Below, in pieces: positions 1-6,517 of a stretch of DNA of 9,143 nt; within the stretch, counting starts at the first letter, position 1, and each line of letters begins with the position of its first letter. The position numbers and the translations under genes are program-made. The stretch is from Bacillota bacterium (lineage in GTDB: Bacteria > Bacillota > Clostridia > Peptostreptococcales > Anaerovoracaceae). The stretch lies in contig JABUTE010000254.1 of the NCBI GenBank assembly GCA_021443825.1, forward strand, positions 1 through 9,143, written 5' to 3'. Below the pieces are notes generated by a model, which saw only the letters and a program-made list of their open reading frames with translations, did not search any database and was not told the DNA's origin.

Positions 1-225
1 GTGATGATGGTGGCCGCACTCACATTCCTCATCGTGGTCGTGATGGTGCTCGTGGTGGTGACCGCAGCAGCACTCATCCTCTTCGTGATCGTGGTCATGG
101 TGGTGATGGTGGCCGCACTCACACTCCTCATCGTGGTCGTGATGGTGCTCGTGATGGTGACCGCAGCAGCACTCATCCTCTTCATGATCGTGATCATGGT
201 GGTGATGGTGGCCGCACTCACACTC
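1..225 (-). repeat. 99-bp in-frame tandem repeat encoding 33-residue His/Cys/acidic units
   Basis: Two full 99-bp units (225-127 and 126-28, minus strand) and the first 27 bases of a third (27-1) lie in the C-terminal coding region of the GTPase. Units one and two differ at three positions, all synonymous third-codon changes (His or Asp codons). Each unit contains 14 His, 5 Cys, 12 Asp/Glu and 2 Gly and nothing else, in the order ECECG-H5-DHDH-EEDE-CCCG-HHHEHHH-DHDE. The array continues beyond the left edge, so the copy number is unknown. Confidence 0.95.
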
Positions 226-888
226 GTCGTCATCATCCTCTTCGGCTTCCGCTACATGCCGGGCGATCAGGGCCTTCAGCTCTTCGGAAAGAGCGTCTCT
301 GCCGTCGACTGCAGCCAGGATCTCAGAACCGGTGAGGGCATCCCAGTCGGCAGTGATGATCTGCGCCTTGGCATTGTGCTCTCTGAGCAGATCGACAGCC
401 TCCTGGATCTTGTCGCCTGAGACCTTGCCGCTTCTGGAAAGGATGATGCAATGAGCCGTCTCGACCTGATCGTTATAGAATTCGCCGAAATTCTTCAGAT
501 ACATTTTGCACTTGGACGCATCGACGACGGTGGTCAGACCGCCCAGCTCCAGCTCGGGGTTACCGGTGGCCATAACGGCAGCGGCGACCTCCGACAGCTT
601 GCCCACGCCGGAGGGCTCGATGATGATGCGGTCGGGGTGATACTGCTCGACCACCAGCGACAGGGCTTCTTTAAAATCTCCGGTAAGGCTGCAGCAGATG
701 CAGCCGGAGTTCATTTCTTTGATCTGGATGCCGGCATCCTGCAGAAAGCCGCCGTCGATGCCGATCTCACCGAATTCGTTTTCGATGAGCACCAGCTGCT
801 GGCCGTTATAGGCCTCTTTGATCAGCTTGCGGATCAGGGTGGTTTTTCCGGCTCCGAGGAATCCGGAATAGATATCGATTTTGGTCAT
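1..888 (-). CDS. G3E-family (COG0523/CobW-like) P-loop GTPase with Cys/His-rich metal-binding tail, 3'-truncated by the window edge
   Basis: Start ATG at 888-886, preceded on the minus strand by AGAGG seven bases upstream. 296 codons are visible with no stop before the left edge, so the C-terminus is missing. Domains seen: Walker A GFLGAGKTT (residues 9-17), ENEFGEIGID (36-45), the G3E hallmark C-I-C-C (63-66) in a GCICC context, and EPSGVG (91-96). The canonical base-specifying NKxD is absent; at that place the protein reads LSRSGK (150-155). From residue 222 it is a tandem array of His/Cys/Asp/Glu/Gly. Family knowledge: COG0523 GTPases are metallochaperones or insertases for zinc, nickel or cobalt cofactors, with metal carried by CxCC and His-rich stretches. 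The metal and client cannot be told from the sequence. No corrin, urease or hydrogenase gene is in view, so names such as cobW, hypB or zigA are not justified. Assignment to the family is very secure; the function is inferred. Confidence 0.93.
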   Translation of the reverse strand, partial: MTKIDIYSGFLGAGKTTLIRKLIKEAYNGQQLVLIENEFGEIGIDGGFLQDAGIQIKEMNSGCICCSLTGDFKEALSLVVEQYHPDRIIIEPSGVGKLSEVAAAVMATGNPELELGGLTTVVDASKCKMYLKNFGEFYNDQVETAHCIILSRSGKVSGDKIQEAVDLLREHNAKAQIITADWDALTGSEILAAVDGRDALSEELKALIARHVAEAEEDDDDECECGHHHHHDHDHEEDECCCGHHHEHHHDHDEECECGHHHHHDHDHEEDECCCGHHHEHHHDHDEECECGHHHH

Positions 889-909
889 AATTGCCTCTTT
901 CTATGGTAT

Positions 910-933
910 AAAAACCGGTCTCCCCACGAAGAC
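910..933 (-). terminator. Weak hairpin plus U-tract in the leader of the GTPase gene
   Basis: On the minus strand, GTCTTC and GGAGAC (933-928 and 923-918, including one T-G pair) can fold around a four-base loop. They are followed after CGG by five T residues (914-910). It lies between the candidate -10 box and the GTPase ribosome binding site. It could be a weak terminator for read-through from the upstream phosphodiesterase gene, an attenuator, or chance. The stem is short and confidence is low. Confidence 0.25.
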
Positions 934-961
934 ATTTTCCGGGGCCCGATCAGTTTTCCAC

Positions 962-994
962 ATTATATTTTATAACTTTCCGCGAAAAATTCAA
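962..994 (-). promoter_or_regulatory. Candidate promoter of the GTPase gene
   Basis: In the 112-base gap between the phosphodiesterase stop and the GTPase start, the minus strand carries a perfect TATAAT (967-962) in an A/T-rich patch. The nearest TTG-type box, TTGAAT (994-989), is 21 bases away, too far for a standard sigma-A promoter, so only the -10 element is convincing. I see no recognisable Zur-type palindrome here. Confidence 0.3.
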
Positions 995-1000
995 GCATCC

Positions 1001-1846
1001 CTAGACCGGGTTTCCGGTATGGGGATCAAATTTCTCAAAGATGGGAATGCAACCCTCTTTTTCTGCCGTCTGCAGCTCTTCCATCGAACGGATGGTCCAG
1101 CTGACCCTGCGGCTATGCCAGATGCGGGTCGCCAGCTGGTTCGACCAGTTTTTTCGGTCGGGATAATTGTACGCGATAAAATCGGGCCTGGTCAGGATGT
1201 CGGTCAGCAGGTTCATGGTCACAAACCGCAGCAGCCTGCTGTATTTTGCGGCATCCGGGTCGATGAGGGAATTATAGGCCAGCTGGCCGCGGCACCAGGA
1301 GGGGCGCAGCTTTCGAACCTGATTCACTGCCCGAAAGTCGAAGGATTCCAGGCAGAAATCGCCCTGATAGCTGTCAAGACGGCGGCAGACCGCCCGGGCC
1401 AGCTCCTTGTAATTGTTGTGATGCACCTTCAGCTCGATGATCAGAGGCGCTTGTTGCTCAAACAGCGCCAGCACCTCGTCAAACAGAGGGATCCTTTCGT
1501 CGGTGCCCTCCAGCCGGAAGTGTTCCAGCTCGGGCAGCGTCAGCTCTTCGATGATGGCCTTTTTTCCGGTGACCCGCTCCATATCCGAGTCGTGGATGAC
1601 GGCCAGGGTTCCGTCCTTCAGAAGATGAACATCCAGCTCAGCGCCGTAGCCGTTTTCGATGGCGCGGCGAAAAGCCGGCAGCGAATTCTCCGGGATCTGC
1701 GGCTTGGAATGAAGGCCTCTGTGAGCATAGCGGTAGTTCTGCAGCGCCGCCCAGCTTTTATTATTGCTTCTTCCCATCAGCAGCAGCACCCAAAGGAAAA
1801 AGCCCCAGAACAGGAGCCGAAGCAGGATCAATACGGCGGCGCCCAT
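1001..1846 (-). CDS. Membrane-anchored glycerophosphodiester phosphodiesterase (GDPD/UgpQ family)
   Basis: 281 residues, ending in TAG. Residues 1-24 form one hydrophobic segment (probable transmembrane anchor), followed by a basic RSNNK stretch, which would favour a cytoplasmic catalytic domain by the positive-inside rule. The catalytic domain follows the GDPD pattern: AHRG (41-44), PENSLPAF (52-59), GAELDVH (68-74), DGTLAVIHD (78-86) and IELK (137-140). These supply the expected His pair (H42, H85), Arg43 and acidic metal ligands (E53, E70, D72, E138). The family hydrolyses glycerophosphodiesters to sn-glycerol 3-phosphate and an alcohol, using a divalent metal. The ATG overlaps the stop codon of the MFS gene upstream (TGATG), with GAGGAG about 12 bases before the start, so translation is probably coupled. 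Substrate range is not visible from the sequence. The family call is secure; membrane topology is inferred. Confidence 0.93.
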   Translation of the reverse strand: MGAAVLILLRLLFWGFFLWVLLLMGRSNNKSWAALQNYRYAHRGLHSKPQIPENSLPAFRRAIENGYGAELDVHLLKDGTLAVIHDSDMERVTGKKAIIEELTLPELEHFRLEGTDERIPLFDEVLALFEQQAPLIIELKVHHNNYKELARAVCRRLDSYQGDFCLESFDFRAVNQVRKLRPSWCRGQLAYNSLIDPDAAKYSRLLRFVTMNLLTDILTRPDFIAYNYPDRKNWSNQLATRIWHSRRVSWTIRSMEELQTAEKEGCIPIFEKFDPHTGNPV

Positions 1847-3180
1847 CAGCTGTCAAGCTCCTCGAAGGCTTCCAGACCTTTCTTGCGGTCTGCCTTGCTG
1901 TCGCCGTGGCGCACCATGGTCATGGTAAGAAAGCTCATGGCAACGAAAAAGGCCGCATAGGGGAACAGGATCTTATAGCTGATATTGCGCATTAGAAAAC
2001 CGGCCAGCATGGGGGTGACCACCTGAGCAGACATGCTTGCGGTGTAGTAATAACCGGTAAATTTGCCCACGTCGGAGCCCTTGCACATCTCGACCACCAT
2101 GGGCAGGGAATTGACATTGATGGCAGCCCATGCCAGGCCCACCAGCAGAAAGACGATGAACATAGGGACCGTGATGGTGCTTGAGGTGGTGGTCAGCACA
2201 TAGCCCAGAGCAAAGCAGGAGCACAGCAGCAGGATACCGGCCTGAATGGTCTTTTTTCTGCCGATCCGGGAGGCCAGTGCGCCGATGGGAATATACGAAA
2301 CGATGGCGCCGGCCGTGGCGATCAGAAGACAGGTGGAAGCGCCTCCCAGACCCTGCCCCATGACGGCGCTCACATAGGTGGTGAACCAGGTGGTAACGCC
2401 GTTGTAGCCGATGAACCAAAGAGCAATGGAGGCCAGCAGAAAGCCGAGGCTGCGCTTTACCTGGGGCGGCAGCACCTGGCTGCCCGAACCGTCATCCTCT
2501 GCCAGATTCCAGTCGGGATGGGCCGCCTCCAGCTCCAGATTCTCCTGCGCCAGCTTCGGTTCTTTGACCGTCAGAAACAAAACAGCAACGGAAACAAACA
2601 TGATGGAAGAGACCACCACGAAAAGCAGCTGATAGTTGATATGGTCCATGCCTGCCGTTTTGGAATTGGGATAGGCGACGGCGGCGATGCCCAGATAGAG
2701 AATGCCGCCGACGGCTCCCATCAGATTGATGATGGCGTTGGCCTTAGAGCGAAGGGGCTTTGGGGTAACATCAGGCATCAGGGCAACGGCCGGCGAGCGG
2801 TACGAGCCCATGGCGACAAGAAGCAGTCCCAAAGTGACAACGAACAGCACCAGCTTTGCTCCGGAGGGCTGTGCGTAATAGCTGTTGTCCAGCAGGGGCA
2901 GCAGGTTCATCAGGATCACGGCAAGGCCGGTGCCAAACAAAATGTAGGGCATTCTCTTGCCGATGGGTGTGCTCGTCTTATCGGAAAGACTTCCGAAGAA
3001 GGGCAGCAAAAAGAGCGCCAGCACATTGTCTGCTGCCATGATGGCCCCGGACAGGGTCTCGTTCATATGAAAGGTATTGGTCAGGATCAGGGGCACGATG
3101 TTGTCGTACATCTGCCAGAAGGCGCAGATGGAAAGAAACGCCAGACCGACCAGCACGGTACGTTTGTTGTTCAGCTTCAT
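1846..3180 (-). CDS. MFS transporter, SLC45/GPH-like sugar-cation symporter type
   Basis: 444 residues with about 12 hydrophobic segments and a charged central loop (about 206-243). The N-half loop motif GSLSDKTSTPIGKRMPY (63-79) and the C-half copy GALASRIGRKK (300-310) are the MFS motif-A pair. The TPxGKRxPY form, PDVTPKPLRSKANAI (136-150) and GKFTGYYYTASMSAQ (372-386) resemble SLC45/sucrose-symporter-like clostridial carriers. Family knowledge suggests sugar or small-molecule uptake coupled to a cation; the actual substrate is unknown. AGAGG lies seven bases before the ATG. The stop codon shares its A with the ATG of the phosphodiesterase gene, so the two form an operon. That pairing suggests, without proving, transport of glycerophosphodiesters, their head groups or their glycosyl forms. 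Confidence 0.88.
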   Translation of the reverse strand: MKLNNKRTVLVGLAFLSICAFWQMYDNIVPLILTNTFHMNETLSGAIMAADNVLALFLLPFFGSLSDKTSTPIGKRMPYILFGTGLAVILMNLLPLLDNSYYAQPSGAKLVLFVVTLGLLLVAMGSYRSPAVALMPDVTPKPLRSKANAIINLMGAVGGILYLGIAAVAYPNSKTAGMDHINYQLLFVVVSSIMFVSVAVLFLTVKEPKLAQENLELEAAHPDWNLAEDDGSGSQVLPPQVKRSLGFLLASIALWFIGYNGVTTWFTTYVSAVMGQGLGGASTCLLIATAGAIVSYIPIGALASRIGRKKTIQAGILLLCSCFALGYVLTTTSSTITVPMFIVFLLVGLAWAAINVNSLPMVVEMCKGSDVGKFTGYYYTASMSAQVVTPMLAGFLMRNISYKILFPYAAFFVAMSFLTMTMVRHGDSKADRKKGLEAFEELDS

Positions 3181-3236
3181 GCAGAACCTCTTTCTTTTTT
3201 ATATAAAGCAGCTGCCGGAGGATCCCGGCCTTCCGT

Positions 3237-3265
3237 ATGTTATCACACCGAAAAGAAACTGGCAA
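3237..3265 (-). promoter_or_regulatory. Candidate sigma-A promoter of the MFS-GDPD operon
   Basis: On the minus strand, TTGCCA (3265-3260, five of six matches to TTGACA) is followed after exactly 17 bases by TAACAT (3242-3237, four of six matches to TATAAT). It begins three bases past the stop codon of the gene upstream (3271-3269) and leaves a leader of about 50 bases before the MFS start. The spacing is ideal and the -10 is mediocre. Confidence 0.45.
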
Positions 3266-3268
3266 GAA

Positions 3269-3814
3269 TCAGCATCCATCGGTAGAAGGCGATGAAAGAC
3301 CCAGGTCCTTTAAAAAGTCCTTTCGCACCAGGCGGTAGGCAGGCCTGTAGGTCTCTTCGTAGATGGGGGAGTGGTGGACTGCCCCCATGCCGGCAGCCCG
3401 CCAGTCCTGAAGTGCTTCCTCCAGCTGCTGCGGTGTAAAGCCCATGAGGCCTTCTTCTGTCAGGCTCTGCAGCACCTGCAGCATTTCTGCAAGGCGGGCG
3501 GGACCCTCTTCCACATGCACCGCCGAGCGGGTGAAGGCCTCGCCCAGCGCCTGCGCAGAGACGCCCTGCGACAGCACATCCAGATAGACCCGCACATAAT
3601 CCCCGTCCAGGGGCTCGACGACAGGGCCGTCGTGAGGCGTCATGGTCTCCGCTTCTTTTTGTATGTAAGAGACCATCGCCGATGGGTCGCTGATCAGGTG
3701 CTCACAGCCGAAGGCGCTCTGGTAGATGAATTTAAACAGATCCTGCAGCTGCATGTTCGGATAGGTCTTTTTCTGTGCCAGCAGCAATCTGCGTGTATTT
3801 TCTGATGCGGTCAT
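3269..3814 (-). CDS. Conserved-looking protein of unknown function (181 residues)
   Basis: The start is the ATG at 3814-3812, chosen because a perfect AGGAGG lies eight bases upstream. An in-frame ATG 45 bases earlier (3859) has no such site. There is no signal peptide or membrane segment, so it is a soluble cytoplasmic protein. An N-terminal block, YPNMQLQDLFKFIYQ (18-32) followed by SAFGCEHLI (33-41), and a C-terminal block, GAVHHSPIYEETYRPAYRL (144-162), look like conserved cores. I recall similar N-terminal wording in unnamed clostridial proteins but no assigned function. The invariant-looking Cys37, Glu38 and His39, His147 and His148, and the aromatic YEETYRPAY stretch could form a metal or ligand site; this is inference only. 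It precedes the MFS gene on the same strand with an 88-base gap that holds a separate promoter candidate, so cotranscription is possible but not required. Confidence 0.85.
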   Translation of the reverse strand: MTASENTRRLLLAQKKTYPNMQLQDLFKFIYQSAFGCEHLISDPSAMVSYIQKEAETMTPHDGPVVEPLDGDYVRVYLDVLSQGVSAQALGEAFTRSAVHVEEGPARLAEMLQVLQSLTEEGLMGFTPQQLEEALQDWRAAGMGAVHHSPIYEETYRPAYRLVRKDFLKDLGLSSPSTDGC

Positions 3815-3864
3815 AACATCCACCTCCTGAAATAACAGCTCCAGTATATCATATCGCAAGAAGC

Positions 3865-3893
3865 TTCACGAGGGCCGGTAAATAGTGTACACT
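3865..3893 (+). promoter_or_regulatory. Candidate promoter with palindromic operator ahead of the thioredoxin-peptidase operon
   Basis: TTCACG (3865-3870) and TACACT (3888-3893) are separated by exactly 17 bases, each matching four of six consensus positions. The -10 box is the right half of a perfect 10-bp palindrome, AGTGTACACT (3884-3893). A dimeric repressor bound there would block the promoter. The region is also the upstream of the divergent gene at 3814, so both could be affected. Confidence 0.4.
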
Positions 3894-3925
3894 GATAAAA
3901 ACAGTATTTCGAAAGGAGGATCTCC

Positions 3926-4471
3926 ATGAAAAAAACCGTTTCCGCCCTTCTGGCGCTGCTTCTGCTGCTGGCTCTTGCCTCCTGCGGCGAAGAAAAGCCC
4001 TCCGCAGCTGCCCCCGAAACCACAGCCCCGGCACAGACCGCCGCTAAAAGCGAAGCCCTGGCCTTTTCCACCACCGATCTGGCCGGCGAGGCTGTCGATG
4101 AGACGGTCATGAGCGAAGCAAGCGTCGTGATGATCAACTTCTGGGAGCCCTGGTGCAGCCCTTGCGTCAGCGAGATGCCCGAGCTGGAAAAGCTTTATCA
4201 GGCCTACCGGGAGGACGGGTTTCTGATCCTGGGCGTCTTTTCCACCAAAGATGCCGACAGCGACTCCCAGGCCGTGATCGATAAGCTGGGCATCACCTAT
4301 CCCATTCTGCATGCTTCGGAAGAGCTGCAGAAATACATGACCAATTACGTTCCCACCACCGTATTCTTTGACGGAGACGGCAACCTGCTTTCGCAGGAGC
4401 CCATCGTCGGCGCCCGTGACTACGGCTCCTGGGAGACCCTGCTGCGGGAATATCTGAACGGCGAACAGTAA
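3926..4471 (+). CDS. TlpA/ResA-like thioredoxin-fold lipoprotein
   Basis: 181 residues with a strong AGGAGG site upstream of the ATG. Residues 1-19 are a lipoprotein signal peptide ending in lipobox L-A-S-C with the lipidated Cys20. An Ala/Pro/Glu/Thr-rich linker (21-43) follows, then a thioredoxin-like domain: VVMINFW (67-73), active site WCSPC (76-80; Cys77 and Cys80), the alkyl-hydroperoxide-reductase-like FLILGVF (99-105), and the cis-Pro loop YVPTT with Pro143. Family knowledge: TlpA/ResA proteins are extracytoplasmic thiol-disulfide reductants facing the cell wall side of the membrane. The usual electron donor, CcdA, is not in this window. A 10-base gap separates it from the M24 peptidase gene, so they share an operon. 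The fold is very secure; the partner and client proteins are unknown. Confidence 0.93.
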   Translation: MKKTVSALLALLLLLALASCGEEKPSAAAPETTAPAQTAAKSEALAFSTTDLAGEAVDETVMSEASVVMINFWEPWCSPCVSEMPELEKLYQAYREDGFLILGVFSTKDADSDSQAVIDKLGITYPILHASEELQKYMTNYVPTTVFFDGDGNLLSQEPIVGARDYGSWETLLREYLNGEQ

Positions 4472-4481
4472 GGAGGCCTCT

Positions 4482-5732
4482 ATGCTGAATAAATCCACCG
4501 ATATCCTTCCCGTTCGGGAGCAGTATGCGCTGCGCGACCAATGGCTTGCGAAACGGATAAAGACCCTGGTTCCGATGCTGATGAAGGAATGCGCTGTCGA
4601 CCTTTGGATCGTCTTCTGCAGCGAATACAACGAAGATCCTCTGTTTCGAAGCCTTGCCCCGGCCCGGGTGCAATACGTTTCCCGCACCGGCTGCCTGCTA
4701 TTCAGCCTGAAGAACGGCGTCTTTGAAGCCATCAGCTGCTGCCGGCCCAACGGCGCTTACCGGCCCTTCTACCGGCAGGCCTACGACCCGAAGACCCAGA
4801 CCCAGATCGAAGCCATCGCAAGGGTGATCGAAGAAAAGGATCCCCAGGCCATCGCCGTCAATGTTTCCGATGCCGGAGGCATCACCGACGGGCTATCCAA
4901 AAGCCTCTTTGGCAAGCTGCAGCAGGCGCTGGGCGGCCGGCCCCTGATCACCGACAGTCCTCTGGCTATGCGCGTCTGCGAGACCCGTCTGGACGAGGAG
5001 CTGACAATGTATCGCCATATCTATGAAATCGCCTGCCGCATCCAGCAGGAGGCCTATTCGCCTCAGGTGATCAGGCCCGGCGTCACCACCACCGCCGATG
5101 TGGAGTACTTTATTCTGCAGCGCATCAGCGACATGGGGCTTTCCGCCTGGTTCACGCCGGACGTGGATGTGCAGCGGGAGGATGGCCCCGCCGCGCGTCT
5201 CAGCGATACCGTCATCCAAAAGGGCGATCTGCTGCATACCGATATGGGCATCACCTATATGGGCCTTTGCACCGATTCTCAGAAGCTGGCCTATGTGCTG
5301 AAGGACGGTGAGGAAACGGCGCCCGCCGGTCTTCTTGCCGGCATGAAGCAGGGCAACCGGTTCCAGGATCTGGTGCGGGAAGAGATGCTCGAAGGCCGCA
5401 CAGGCAATCAGATCTTCGAAGCCTCCGTAAAAAGAGCCCGGGAAGAAGGCCTTCGCCCCATGCTCTACACCCATCCCATCGGCGTGTTCGGTCATTCGGC
5501 AGGCCCAAATTTCGGTCTTTATGATCAGCAAAGCAGCTCCCTTGCCTGCGGCATGCCCGTGCTGCACGATCATACCTGCTACGCCCTGGAGCTGAATGTA
5601 CTGGAGAAGGTTCCCGAATGGAACAAGGACGTCTGGTTCTACATCGAAGAGACCATCCTGTTTGCCGGCGGCAAGGCCGAATTCTTCGACCCCGAAGGGC
5701 GCAAAGAGATCCGGCTCATCCGCTGTGAATAG
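4482..5732 (+). CDS. M24-family metallopeptidase (Xaa-Pro aminopeptidase-like)
   Basis: 416 residues with GGAGG before the ATG. The N-terminal part (about 1-165) fits the creatinase-like substrate domain, and the C-terminal part (about 170-416) the pita-bread catalytic domain. The five expected metal ligands are all present: Asp254 in LLHTDMG, Asp265 in CTDSQK, His338 in GHSAGP (a further conserved-looking His331 in THPIG), Glu370 in ALELNV, and Glu389 in FYIEET. It is therefore probably an active dinuclear metal enzyme. Family knowledge: M24B enzymes cleave X-Pro bonds at peptide N-termini, although related members act on creatine or dimethylsulfoniopropionate, so the substrate is not certain. 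There is no signal peptide, so it is cytoplasmic. It is the second gene of an operon behind the thioredoxin lipoprotein and ends at a strong terminator. Confidence 0.92.
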   Translation: MLNKSTDILPVREQYALRDQWLAKRIKTLVPMLMKECAVDLWIVFCSEYNEDPLFRSLAPARVQYVSRTGCLLFSLKNGVFEAISCCRPNGAYRPFYRQAYDPKTQTQIEAIARVIEEKDPQAIAVNVSDAGGITDGLSKSLFGKLQQALGGRPLITDSPLAMRVCETRLDEELTMYRHIYEIACRIQQEAYSPQVIRPGVTTTADVEYFILQRISDMGLSAWFTPDVDVQREDGPAARLSDTVIQKGDLLHTDMGITYMGLCTDSQKLAYVLKDGEETAPAGLLAGMKQGNRFQDLVREEMLEGRTGNQIFEASVKRAREEGLRPMLYTHPIGVFGHSAGPNFGLYDQQSSSLACGMPVLHDHTCYALELNVLEKVPEWNKDVWFYIEETILFAGGKAEFFDPEGRKEIRLIRCE

Positions 5733-5755
5733 CAGCTTCAAAACAAACGCAGAAG

Positions 5756-5800
5756 AAAACCGCTGCGGGCACGGAGCGTTCCGGCCCGGCAGCGGTTTTT
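5756..5800. terminator. Bidirectional intrinsic terminator between convergent genes
   Basis: An 11-bp outer stem, AAAACCGCTGC (5756-5766) with GCAGCGGTTTT (5789-5799), encloses two more four-base stems: GGGC/GCCC (5767-5770 with 5784-5787) and CGGA/TCCG (5772-5775 with 5780-5783) around loop GCGT. T-tracts follow on both strands (TTTTT at 5796-5800 on plus; TTTT from 5759-5756 on minus). It can end the peptidase operon and the Crp-type gene, whose stop codon TAA is formed by 5801-5799 at its edge. Confidence 0.9.
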
Positions 5801-6491
5801 ACATTTGCGAATCAGAACCGAGAAAGGGATCTGCCTTCCGAAGGGTGAAGGAGTTTCTGTAAAAATCGATGATCCCCTCCTGTTTCATCCGGCTGAGCTC
5901 GTGAGACAGGTTGCTGCGGTTCACCGACAGATAGGCAGCCATTTCTTCTCTGGAAAAGGGAATGGTAAAGCTGAGGCTGTTCTTCCATTGGGCCTGCAGC
6001 GACAGATAGGTGATGATCCGATCCCGAAGGCCGTTTCGGGAAAGCACCATCAGGTGCTTTTCTTTTTCCATATGCAGGTGCGAGAGCATGATCAGAAACT
6101 GCTGCAGCAAAGCCTGCCGCTGCTCTTCCGGAAAGCTGCCCGGCTTAAGAAGAAGGTCTGCCGGAAACGAAAAGACAAGGCAGGGCTCCGCCGCAACGGC
6201 GAAATACGGGGAGGTTCCCGATTTTGTGGCGACCAGATCCAGTGCCAGCACCCGGGGCGCCGCTTCCTTCGATGACAGGCTGGTGCTGCCGTCTGCATAA
6301 TAGTACATAATATTGACCGTTCCCTGCAGCAGGATCAGAAAGGAATGGCACTTCTGCCCTGCCGAAATAAGGCAGCTGCCCTTGGGGTAAGAGACGGTCT
6401 TTCCCCGGGGCACGATACAGGTCTGCAGAAGCTCCTGCGATACATCTTTAAATAGCTTTGTCTGTTTCAGGATCTGTGCGATCTGTTCCAT
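5799..6491 (-). CDS. Crp/Fnr-family transcriptional regulator
   Basis: 230 residues, with AGGAGG seven bases before the ATG. Residues about 10-125 form the cyclic-nucleotide-binding-like effector domain (for example SYPKGSCLISAGQ at 34-46, then LILLQGTVNIMYY at 52-64). A dimerisation helix follows (about 122-150), and then a winged helix at about 155-218 with helix-turn-helix SREEMAAYLSVNRSNLSHEL (180-199). The Arg-Glu phosphate-binding signature of true cAMP receptors is not seen, so cAMP is unlikely to be the ligand. Four Cys (25, 40, 48, 104) are present but do not match the Fnr N-terminal cluster, so the signal is unknown. The gene is divergent from modA, with a 14-bp inverted repeat in the shared 117-base region, so regulation of molybdate uptake and itself is a reasonable inference. 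It ends inside a shared terminator. Confidence 0.92.
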   Translation of the reverse strand: MEQIAQILKQTKLFKDVSQELLQTCIVPRGKTVSYPKGSCLISAGQKCHSFLILLQGTVNIMYYYADGSTSLSSKEAAPRVLALDLVATKSGTSPYFAVAAEPCLVFSFPADLLLKPGSFPEEQRQALLQQFLIMLSHLHMEKEKHLMVLSRNGLRDRIITYLSLQAQWKNSLSFTIPFSREEMAAYLSVNRSNLSHELSRMKQEGIIDFYRNSFTLRKADPFLGSDSQM

Positions 6492-6517
6492 ACTGCATCC
6501 TCCTGTCTGTTACGGGA

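Noticed and set aside
1..225. Tandem repeats as a CRISPR array or minisatellite
   Set aside because: Units are contiguous with no spacers, keep the reading frame, and differ only synonymously, so they are a coding repeat.
1..420. Plus-strand open frame encoding a Val/Met/Leu-rich, membrane-like repeat protein
   Set aside because: It is the antisense of the His/Cys repeat: His codons read backwards give Val and Met. The minus-strand frame carries clear GTPase motifs and a ribosome binding site.
451..1960. Long plus-strand open frames across 451-975 and 881-1960
   Set aside because: They are antisense to the GTPase and phosphodiesterase genes, lack family motifs and ribosome binding sites, and arise from GC-rich codon use.
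3815..3859. Upstream in-frame start at 3859 for the unknown protein
   Set aside because: There is no ribosome binding site there, whereas AGGAGG sits eight bases before the ATG at 3814.
3866..4750. Minus-strand 294-residue open frame opposite the thioredoxin lipoprotein
   Set aside because: It is low in recognisable motifs and antisense to a gene with signal peptide, WCSPC active site and strong ribosome binding site.
5799..6491. Regulator as a true Fnr oxygen sensor or cAMP receptor
   Set aside because: Its four Cys do not match the N-terminal Fe-S pattern of Fnr and the cAMP-binding Arg-Glu signature is not seen, so only the broad family is called.
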